A stretch of 37,735 bases of DNA from positions 1 to 37,735 of the forward strand of contig CACZVC010000002.1 in the NCBI GenBank assembly GCA_902784545.1, read 5' to 3'. The DNA comes from an uncultured Ruminococcus sp. (GTDB lineage: Bacteria; Bacillota; Clostridia; Oscillospirales; CAG-272). The notes below the pieces were generated by a model. It was not told the DNA's origin. It ran no database searches and saw only the letters and a program-made list of their open reading frames with translations. A program made the translations under genes and the position numbers. Of this stretch, positions 25,422 to 31,385 are shown piece after piece (position 1 is the stretch's first letter; every line of letters starts with the position of its first letter).

Positions 25422-26672
25422 TCAGCCGTAAAGCTCGCAGTATTCAAGAAGTACGATGCCTTCGCTCGCCTCTGTCGGGTCGATTCTTATCTTTATAAGC
25501 TGACCGTACCAGTTGGGGCATTCCTTCGGGTTGATTATTACTTCTTCCCATTCGGTGTTATCCGCGCCGGAGTGTTCGGTAACGAATCTGACCTGCGCTT
25601 CGGCGGAATAATCGGTCATCGCGTCGGATACGAAGAAGAGCTGAGCCATAGGCGTTTCGGTCTTGTTGCATATCTTTATGACGATCGCCGAAACGGCTTC
25701 GCAGTCGAACGCTTCCTCCATTACGGGCGAGCCCATGAACGGGTCGATACCGGTAATGTTGAGTACCAGATGACCGTCTTCGACGTACGCGTCGCCGACG
25801 CCGTTAGAGAAGTTCCAGAGTTTTTCTCTCTCTTCCTCTTCAAGCTCGGGATCTTCCTCGGTACGCTTGGCGGGCAGATACATATCGTCAGCCGTCAGCT
25901 TTGTGAAATCGTACTTGAAAAGCACCTGTTTGCCCGCGCGCGGGTCGGGTTCGGTCTCGGTGTCGACAGAGCCGGCTTTATCCTTGTTCGTAGTCTGCAG
26001 GGCTATGTAGTCGATGAAGCATTCGCCTTCACCGCCGTCGGAATAGTCGAGACGCAGCGATCTCAACTGACCCGTCCAGCCGGGTATGTCGAGCGTGTCG
26101 ATCTCGATGATCTCCCACTCGTCGTCCTCGTCGGCAAATTCATAATCAAATTTGTATGAATACGCTTCGGCGGGGCCGGGGCTGTCAGACGTGCTTATAA
26201 ACAGCTGTCCGCTGTAAGAATCGGTCTTGTTTTTGACGCGCATAACGAAGTATTCTACGTCGTCGCACTCGATCTTGCCCGGTATCTTCTTTGTGGAGAT
26301 GTTCGGGTCGCCCGCTTTTACGGTAAGATGCATCGTACCGTCTTCGCCGGCTTCAACTATCGTCGCGTTGGACGAAGCCCAGCCGAGATCGCTCGCGTCG
26401 TTGAAATCCCATCTGAAAACGTCGTAAAGCTCCTTCTGCGGTTCTTCCGTTTCTTCCTCGGTGGTTTCCGGTTCGGTCGTTACCTCTTCCGTCGTTACCT
26501 CTTCCGTCGTGACGGCTTCAGTCTCGGTTTCCGCCGCCGTTGTCACCGCGGGCTCTGTTTTGCTGTCCGCCGCCGTCGTAGTCGCCGGTGTGGAGGGCTG
26601 ACATGAAGCGACCGCCGCGACCGTCATCACGATAACGATCATAACGGCTAAAAACTTTAATACATTTTTCAT
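25422..26672 (-). CDS. Secreted lipoprotein with two beta-sandwich (CBM-like) domains
   Basis: A 416-residue lipoprotein with lipobox VASC (Cys24), then a long Thr/Glu-rich tether (about 27-80). Domain 1 (about 83-225) closely matches the single domain of the next gene: YDVFRWDFND, RVKNKTDS, LFISTSDSPGPAE, DEWEIIEIDTLD and LRLDYSDGGEGECFIDYIAL. Domain 2 (about 246-415) is a diverged copy: VLFKYDFTKL, IVIKICNKTE, QLFFVSDAM, EWEEVIINPKE and IKIRIDPTEASEG. The ATG at 26672 follows AAGGAGG at 8-base spacing, and a strong promoter lies upstream. Duplication within and between the two genes is evident. The ligand is unknown. Confidence 0.82.
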   Translation of the reverse strand: MKNVLKFLAVMIVIVMTVAAVASCQPSTPATTTAADSKTEPAVTTAAETETEAVTTEEVTTEEVTTEPETTEEETEEPQKELYDVFRWDFNDASDLGWASSNATIVEAGEDGTMHLTVKAGDPNISTKKIPGKIECDDVEYFVMRVKNKTDSYSGQLFISTSDSPGPAEAYSYKFDYEFADEDDEWEIIEIDTLDIPGWTGQLRSLRLDYSDGGEGECFIDYIALQTTNKDKAGSVDTETEPDPRAGKQVLFKYDFTKLTADDMYLPAKRTEEDPELEEEEREKLWNFSNGVGDAYVEDGHLVLNITGIDPFMGSPVMEEAFDCEAVSAIVIKICNKTETPMAQLFFVSDAMTDYSAEAQVRFVTEHSGADNTEWEEVIINPKECPNWYGQLIKIRIDPTEASEGIVLLEYCELYG

Positions 26673-26706
26673 AATATGAACCTCCTTCTCAGTTCCTTAT
26701 GTGTGC

Positions 26707-26735
26707 ATTATATCAAATTATCATGCTTTTGTCAA
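26707..26735 (-). promoter_or_regulatory. Sigma-A promoter for the tandem lipoprotein genes
   Basis: On the minus strand: TTGACA (26735-26730), a 17-bp spacer ending TGA and TATAAT (26712-26707). Confidence 0.85.
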
Positions 26736-26777
26736 TAGATTTTTTCATCAAAATAACTTCGCCGGAACAATTTTATA

Positions 26778-26806
26778 TTGACAATTTCTCATTTTTATGA
26801 TAAAAT
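26778..26806 (+). promoter_or_regulatory. Sigma-A promoter for the cytidylate kinase-like gene
   Basis: TTGACA (26778-26783), a 17-bp spacer ending TGA and TAAAAT (26801-26806). Confidence 0.85.
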
Positions 26807-26838
26807 ATATACAAATTTTATGAAAGGCGGAGAGAAAA

Positions 26839-27477
26839 ATGGGATTCAATACGATTGCGGCAATAGGACGTCAGTACGGAAGCGGCGGCCGTGAGATAGG
26901 CGAAATGCTGGCGGACATGATGGGCGTACCGTTTTTTGACCGCGAGCTGATAGCGCTCGCCGCGGAAAAAAGCGGCGTTTCAAAGGACGTTTATTCGCAT
27001 ATAGACGAGACGGCGACGAACAGTCTGTTATATGCCCTTTCGACCGGCGCGTACACGTTATCGAGTCATTTCACGACGGTGTCCGATCTGCCGCTGAACG
27101 ACAAGCTGTATATAATACAGACAAATCTGATAAAGGATATAGTAAAGGAAAACGGCTCCTGCGTCATCGTGGGCAGATGCGCGGATTATATTTTAAAGGA
27201 CGATCCGAGGCTTGCGTCGATATTCATTCACGCGCCGCTGAAATCGCGCATAAGCCGCATTATGGAAAAGGAGGGGCTTAACGCCGCCTCGGCTGAATCG
27301 CGCATAATAAAGACGGATAAAAAACGCGCGAATTACTACAACTTTTACACAAACCGCGAATGGGGCGACTTAAACAATTACGAGCTGTGTATAGATTCTA
27401 CCGTTCTCGGTAAGGAAAAAACCGCGGAATTCATATTCGAATTCATAAAAAACAGAGAAAAAAAGTTTTCCGTGTAA
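26839..27477 (+). CDS. Cytidylate kinase-like family protein
   Basis: A 212-residue cytoplasmic protein. The N-terminal nucleotide-binding loop reads IGRQYGSGGREIG (9-21), followed by FFDRELI (32-38), the CVIVGRCADYIL strand-turn (108-119) and a C-terminal LID-type region rich in Arg/Lys (KSRISRIMEKEGL, KTDKKRANYYNFYT). This is the layout of the cytidylate-kinase-like family PF13189, common in Clostridia and distinct from canonical Cmk; the physiological nucleotide substrate is not settled. The ATG at 26839 follows AAAGGCGGAG. The gene has its own promoter and a terminator directly behind. Confidence 0.88.
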   Translation: MGFNTIAAIGRQYGSGGREIGEMLADMMGVPFFDRELIALAAEKSGVSKDVYSHIDETATNSLLYALSTGAYTLSSHFTTVSDLPLNDKLYIIQTNLIKDIVKENGSCVIVGRCADYILKDDPRLASIFIHAPLKSRISRIMEKEGLNAASAESRIIKTDKKRANYYNFYTNREWGDLNNYELCIDSTVLGKEKTAEFIFEFIKNREKKFSV

Positions 27478-27483
27478 CCTTAT

Positions 27484-27533
27484 GCCTCCTTTTTTCGACT
27501 TATCTTATGAAGGCCTGAAAAAGGAGGCTTTTT
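27484..27533 (+). terminator. Terminator whose 3' arm holds an AAGGAGG motif
   Basis: GCCTCCTTTTT (27484-27494) pairs with AAAAAGGAGGC (27518-27528) around a 23-base loop, followed by T5. It ends the kinase gene. The right arm contains AAGGAGG, 8 bases before a TTG at 27536 in frame with the next gene, so it could double as a ribosome binding site. Confidence 0.75.
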
Positions 27534-27562
27534 AATTGAAAAAAAGAAAGGCGGATATGAAA

Positions 27563-28453
27563 ATGAAAAAAAGGATAATAACCGCGGCGCTCGCCGCGCT
27601 GATAGCAGCGGCGGCTCTTACGTCGTGCTCGGCACGCGGATCGAGCGCGGATATCGGCGACGCATACAACAAAATAAGCGGCGAGGCTCCGGCGGAAAGC
27701 GACGGCTTTCAGCTCGCGCCGGGCTCGGAGCAGAAAAGCGTTGCCGATCAGAAGCTGATAGTACGATACACCGTCGCCGCGGAGGCGAAGGAATACGACA
27801 ACGCGCTGTCGTATCTTGACAAAGCCGTATCGGAGGCGGGCGGTTATTTTGAAAAACGGAACGAGACCAGCGCCTACGGCAAAAGAGACGTAAGGACGCT
27901 TACCGCCGTTATAAGGATACCCGCGGACAAAGCGGACGGCTTTCTGACCGGCGTCAAGGGCGCCGTCAACGTCAATTCGTTTTCCAAAACCGCGGAAAAC
28001 GTGACGGAGGCGTATATAGACGCGGAGGCGAGACTTCAGACGCTTGAAGCGGAGCGCGAGGGACTTCTTAATATGATAAGCTCCGTCGACAGCGCCGCGC
28101 AGTATGATTTCTGGTACAAGCTGCACGAGGCGATATCGGAAAAGGAGCAGGATATAGCGGCGCTGAAAGCGCGGCTTCGTAATTACGACAGCCTTGTTTC
28201 ATATTCGACGTTCGAGCTGAATCTCGTCGAGGTAAAAGAATACACGGAGCCGGAAAAGGAGACGTTCGGAAACAGGCTGAAAACCGCGTTTATCGGAAGC
28301 TGGGTTGGCTTCGCCGAGGGCTTCAAGGACTTTGCGGTCGGCTTCGTACAGGCGTTCCCCGGACTTCTGACGTTCGCCGTCATATCGACCGTTATATTCC
28401 TCTCAATATTCCTGCCGATACGCGCCGCGAGGAAAAAACGCGCAAAGCGATGA
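27563..28453 (+). CDS. DUF4349 lipoprotein with C-terminal membrane helix
   Basis: The ATG at 27563 lies 8 bases after AAAGGCGG and gives 296 residues; an in-frame TTG at 27536 behind AAGGAGG is the alternative. The signal peptide has lipobox LTSC (Cys22). The body carries the DUF4349 pattern: QKLIVRYTVAAEAKEYDNAL, a GGYFEKRNE turn, RIPADKADGF and a long charged helix (about 150-215) likely to form a coiled coil. An SYSTFELNLVEV strand leads to a C-terminal membrane helix (about 265-285) with an RAARKKRAKR anchor inside the cell. DUF4349 proteins are envelope proteins of unknown role. No promoter is visible between this gene and the terminator just before it. Confidence 0.85.
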   Translation: MKKRIITAALAALIAAAALTSCSARGSSADIGDAYNKISGEAPAESDGFQLAPGSEQKSVADQKLIVRYTVAAEAKEYDNALSYLDKAVSEAGGYFEKRNETSAYGKRDVRTLTAVIRIPADKADGFLTGVKGAVNVNSFSKTAENVTEAYIDAEARLQTLEAEREGLLNMISSVDSAAQYDFWYKLHEAISEKEQDIAALKARLRNYDSLVSYSTFELNLVEVKEYTEPEKETFGNRLKTAFIGSWVGFAEGFKDFAVGFVQAFPGLLTFAVISTVIFLSIFLPIRAARKKRAKR

Positions 28454-28534
28454 AAGATAACCGGAGGTAATAATGCGCCGCGTAAAATAATTTTAAAAAT
28501 GTTTACGCCTGATTCACTATTATATTATTTAATA

Positions 28535-28543
28535 TGATATAAT
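28535..28543 (+). promoter_or_regulatory. Extended -10 promoter for the PC4/YdbC-like gene
   Basis: TGATATAAT (28535-28543) is a good extended -10. No clear -35 lies at 17 bp; TTCACT at 19 bp is weak. Confidence 0.5.
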
Positions 28544-28571
28544 AAAGAAAAATATGCGCATGGAGGATATC

Positions 28572-28793
28572 ATGGCAGAACTCAGATTTGAGATCAAAAA
28601 GAGTCTCGGATGCATTTCCGATGAAAAGGGCGGCTGGGCGAAAGAGCTCAACATCGTCAGCTGGAACGGAAACGACCCGAAATACGACATCCGCTCGTGG
28701 GACGACTCGCACGAAAAAATGGGCAAGGGCATAACCTTATCCGACGACGAGATCAAAAAGCTCCGCGATCTGCTCAATTCGATAGAGCTGTAA
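28572..28793 (+). CDS. YdbC-like PC4-fold nucleic-acid-binding protein
   Basis: A 73-residue protein. Three in-frame ATGs exist (28554, 28560, 28572); the last lies 5 bases after GGAGG and is chosen. The sequence AELRFEIKKSLG..., KELNIVSWNGNDPKYDIRSW and GKGITLSDDEIKKLRDLL matches the small bacterial YdbC family, which has the single-stranded DNA-binding fold of the transcriptional coactivator PC4. It presumably binds single-stranded nucleic acid as a dimer. The fold assignment is secure by pattern; its cellular role is not known. Confidence 0.88.
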   Translation: MAELRFEIKKSLGCISDEKGGWAKELNIVSWNGNDPKYDIRSWDDSHEKMGKGITLSDDEIKKLRDLLNSIEL

Positions 28794-28817
28794 TTTCAGA
28801 ACGGTTACATAGATGAC

Positions 28818-28840
28818 CGCACGCAAAATGCGTGCGTTTG
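28818..28840 (+). terminator. Weak rho-independent terminator after the YdbC-like gene
   Basis: CGCACGCA/TGCGTGCG (28818-28825, 28829-28836) with a 3-base loop is followed by an interrupted T-rich stretch (TTTGTCTTGTTT). Confidence 0.55.
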
Positions 28841-28859
28841 TCTTGTTTATTCTTGTTTG

Positions 28860-29690
28860 ATGAAACTCAGGGAAAGATTTGTACTTAAAAGCAAAGAGGA
28901 CGAGGCAAAGGAGATCAGGCTCAGACGGACCCTTACGCTTACTGTCCTTTTTTCTGCCGTCGTCGTACCGCTTCTTAACGACGGCGTTTTATACACGCTC
29001 ATAGAATACACCGCTTCGGACGTAGCCGCCGCGGTTTTGAATCTCATACTCAGGTATATTGTGGTTTTCACGCGGTACGCCTGCGTTTTCGTATCGTTTG
29101 CCTCGGTCATAACCTCGATCCTGCATTACGGCTATAAGGATTTCAAAACGCCGCATATGATTTTATTCGCCGGCAGCTTCGTCACGTTCATCGCCGCGCG
29201 CTTCGGCTCCTGGGTGTTCTGCTACGAGCACGGGCTGATAAACACGGAGGCGGCGGACGTCGTGTCAGTCAGCTTTGAATACTTTTGCCTTGCCGCGGCG
29301 GACATTATCAAAAACGCCGTGCTGATAGTCATTTTCTGCCGCTTTGCGAACAAGGTGAGAACCGGAAAAACGACGTACGTCATACCGGACCGCGAATATC
29401 CGGAAAAGCCCGGCGCAAAGGAGTTTTTCAAATCGGCGTTCAGCTCAAAAAAGCCGTTTTTGAAGCTTTCGGCGTTTGCCGCGGGCGTTCAGGCGCTTTT
29501 TGAGATAACCGTAAACTTCGTTACAGTAACGGTGTTCCAGCTTATTGCCGACGGCTTGCCCGAGACCGGGCTCGATTACGCGGCGCTTTTATCGGGCTAC
29601 GCGCTTATAATCCCGCTGTGCGCCGCCGGCGCCGCGGTATGCGTGCTTCTCTGCTCCTTCTTTTCACGAAAGAAACCGCGCGCAAAATAA
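28860..29690 (+). CDS. Multi-pass membrane protein of unknown function
   Basis: The ATG at 28860 gives 276 residues; a TTG one codon earlier is also in frame, and no clear ribosome binding site is visible, so the start is uncertain. A short charged N-terminus (RERFVLKSKEDEAKEIRLRR) leads to about six hydrophobic helices (near 27-50, 58-80, 88-110, 135-160, 205-230 and 240-268) with a cytoplasmic loop of about 165-200 containing YVIPDREYPEKPG. I do not recognise the family. It precedes spoIIID and shares its terminator region with it, but no sporulation function can be read from the sequence. Confidence 0.7.
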   Translation: MKLRERFVLKSKEDEAKEIRLRRTLTLTVLFSAVVVPLLNDGVLYTLIEYTASDVAAAVLNLILRYIVVFTRYACVFVSFASVITSILHYGYKDFKTPHMILFAGSFVTFIAARFGSWVFCYEHGLINTEAADVVSVSFEYFCLAAADIIKNAVLIVIFCRFANKVRTGKTTYVIPDREYPEKPGAKEFFKSAFSSKKPFLKLSAFAAGVQALFEITVNFVTVTVFQLIADGLPETGLDYAALLSGYALIIPLCAAGAAVCVLLCSFFSRKKPRAK

Positions 29691-29705
29691 AACATAACAG
29701 GGACA

Positions 29706-29741
29706 ACCTCCGCATATATTAGGTGCGGAGGTGGTTTTTTT
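29706..29741 (+). terminator. Terminator hairpin overlapping the spoIIID ribosome binding site
   Basis: ACCTCCGCA (29706-29714) pairs with TGCGGAGGT (29724-29732) around a 9-base loop, and T7 follows two bases later (29735-29741). The right arm includes GGAGGTG (29727-29733), the ribosome binding site for spoIIID, and the T run reaches the TTG start codon. The element can end transcription of the membrane gene and can also hide the spoIIID ribosome binding site when folded. Confidence 0.75.
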
Positions 29742-30024
29742 GTTTACCGATTTAAAAAGCAGACCTGTCGCGCTCGGTCAGTATATAGCCGAGCACGGCG
29801 CGACGGTCAGGGACGCGGCGGCTGTTTTCGGCATATCCAAATCGACGGTCCACAAGGACGTTACCGAAAAACTCCGGCGCGAAAGCCCGTCGCTTTACAA
29901 AAACGTTTCTTCCGTGCTCGAAAAAAACAAGGCGGAGCGTCACCTGCGCGGCGGCGAGGCCACGCGGCATAAATACGAGCTTTTGAAGCTATCTTCTTCC
30001 GTCGATAACGGAGGCGAGCAGTAA
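29740..30024 (+). CDS. spoIIID: Stage III sporulation transcription factor SpoIIID
   Basis: The start is a TTG at 29740, 6 bases after a near-perfect GGAGGTG, giving 94 residues (the Bacillus subtilis protein has 93). A GTG at 29731 lies inside that site and is rejected. The helix-turn-helix TVRDAAAVFGISKSTVHKDV (about 22-41) and the signature RHLRGGEATRHKY near the C-terminus are diagnostic. SpoIIID is a mother-cell regulator that acts after sigma-E and before sigma-K in endospore formation. It is therefore good evidence that the organism can sporulate. The end overlaps the convergent Ig/SLH gene by 36 bp. No own promoter is clear. Confidence 0.96.
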   Translation: MFTDLKSRPVALGQYIAEHGATVRDAAAVFGISKSTVHKDVTEKLRRESPSLYKNVSSVLEKNKAERHLRGGEATRHKYELLKLSSSVDNGGEQ

Positions 30025-31242
30025 CGCGGCGTCGGCGCGCGTGAGCGGCGCGTCAGCGTTCGACACGGGCTTCGCCGGCTTATCGGTCAGGTTGGCTGTG
30101 ATCTTCACCGCCTCGCCGACCGTGATATCCGAGGACGGCTCCGACATATCGGCGGGATCTATCACTTTCGTCGACAGCGCGGTGACTATATAGCCGCGCT
30201 GTGCGTCGGTAAGCTCCGCTTCGCCGAAGCCGTCGCGCAGACGGCTGTAAACGTTCGGCGAATATCCCGCCGCTTTCATCGCGCACACGAGAAAATCGGC
30301 GCGCGACACGGTCAGCTCCGGCTCGAATACCGCGCTGTCCGCGACGGTCTTTCCTTTGAAAATATCGTTTTCGGAAAGCAGATACGCGGCGTATTCAGCT
30401 TTGTTGTTTTTCATATCCGTGTAAAGCGTATCGGTTTTGATACGTTCCACTCTGATCTTCGCGGTCACGTTTTCGCTTTTGTTGCCGTATTTGTCCTCAA
30501 AGCGGCATACAAAGCTGTCGCGCCCGACGTAGCCGTTATCCGGCGCGTAGGAAAATCCGCCGTTTTCACCGGTTTTCAGAACGCCGTGCGACGGCTGCTC
30601 GATAACCGAACAGGTTATTTCGTCGCCCTCCGGGTCAAAAACGTCAAACGACGAGTAAACCGTCACGCCGCTCTTTGTATAAACGGTCGCAGGCTCCGCC
30701 GCAGGCGGCAGGTTCACGGCTGACAGAACGCGCATGACGCATTCGTTTTTGTCGCTTTTTCCGTTATAGGAAAAGTCGAATTTCGCCTCCGCCCCGAAAT
30801 ACGACGGGACGAAATGAAGCTCGCTTATAAGCGACGCCGGGACGTTCTGCCCCGAAAAAACGTCGAGCGCGCCCAGCTTGAGCGTTCCCCGCGCAACGTC
30901 CGGCAGGCTCCTTATCGTGACGGAGCTTACGTTTTCGCCCGCGAAAGCGTTAAAATCCTCGCGGTCGAACTCAATATCCTCTCTGACTGACGTTTTTTTC
31001 AGCTTGCGCTGATTTTTTATCACGTCCATACCGTAGGATAACGAGCGCGTGCGTTTTATCGCCTCGCTCGTTTTTTCGTTTGCCGCCGGTTTTACGGGCG
31101 ATACGACCGTTACGGTCGGGTCGGACGGCGAGGCGTTCCGCTTACTCGCGTCGTCCGACGCTAAAACGCCGGTAGCGGCGGAAAACGTTAAAAAAACCGA
31201 TATCACGGCTGACAAAAACACCGCTTTTCTTCTGATGTTCAT
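29989..31242 (-). CDS. Secreted Ig-like protein with SLH-like C-terminus
   Basis: A 417-residue protein with a Sec signal peptide (about 1-29, VLAS). A region with many Lys/Arg (30-90) is followed by two Ig-like beta domains: about 97-175, then 180-266 with FDVFDPEGDEITCSV and the SYAPDNGYVGRDSF pattern of cadherin-like/Big_9 domains. The C-terminal part (about 272-330 and 385-417) has SLH-like sequence: AEYAAYLLSENDIFKG, TVSRADFLVCAMKAAG and a closing LTRADAALLLASVI. SLH motifs bind secondary cell-wall polymer, so this is probably a wall-attached surface protein. Only partial SLH copies can be seen. The ATG at 31242 follows AAGGAGG. Its last 36 bases overlap spoIIID on the opposite strand. 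Confidence 0.8.
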   Translation of the reverse strand: MNIRRKAVFLSAVISVFLTFSAATGVLASDDASKRNASPSDPTVTVVSPVKPAANEKTSEAIKRTRSLSYGMDVIKNQRKLKKTSVREDIEFDREDFNAFAGENVSSVTIRSLPDVARGTLKLGALDVFSGQNVPASLISELHFVPSYFGAEAKFDFSYNGKSDKNECVMRVLSAVNLPPAAEPATVYTKSGVTVYSSFDVFDPEGDEITCSVIEQPSHGVLKTGENGGFSYAPDNGYVGRDSFVCRFEDKYGNKSENVTAKIRVERIKTDTLYTDMKNNKAEYAAYLLSENDIFKGKTVADSAVFEPELTVSRADFLVCAMKAAGYSPNVYSRLRDGFGEAELTDAQRGYIVTALSTKVIDPADMSEPSSDITVGEAVKITANLTDKPAKPVSNADAPLTRADAALLLASVIDGRR

Positions 31243-31325
31243 ATTTTTCCTCCTTTTCTTTTTTGTTATTGTCGCCGTAAAATATGAGTTATAATCTTAC
31301 GTTTATGTTAAATTTCCATAATACA

Positions 31326-31354
31326 TTGACAAAGACAGGCAGTTATGATAAAAT
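31326..31354 (+). promoter_or_regulatory. Sigma-A promoter for the GH99-like operon
   Basis: TTGACA (31326-31331), a 17-bp spacer ending TGA and TAAAAT (31349-31354). Confidence 0.85.
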
Positions 31355-31385
31355 AAAGCAAACAAAGACTTGAAAGGAGTTTTTT

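Noticed and set aside
29690-29740. Sigma-E-type promoter before spoIIID (CATATATT at 29713-29720)
   Set aside because: The -10-like element is partial and no matching -35 is found at 14-15 bp; known regulation of spoIIID makes it tempting, but the sequence does not support it.
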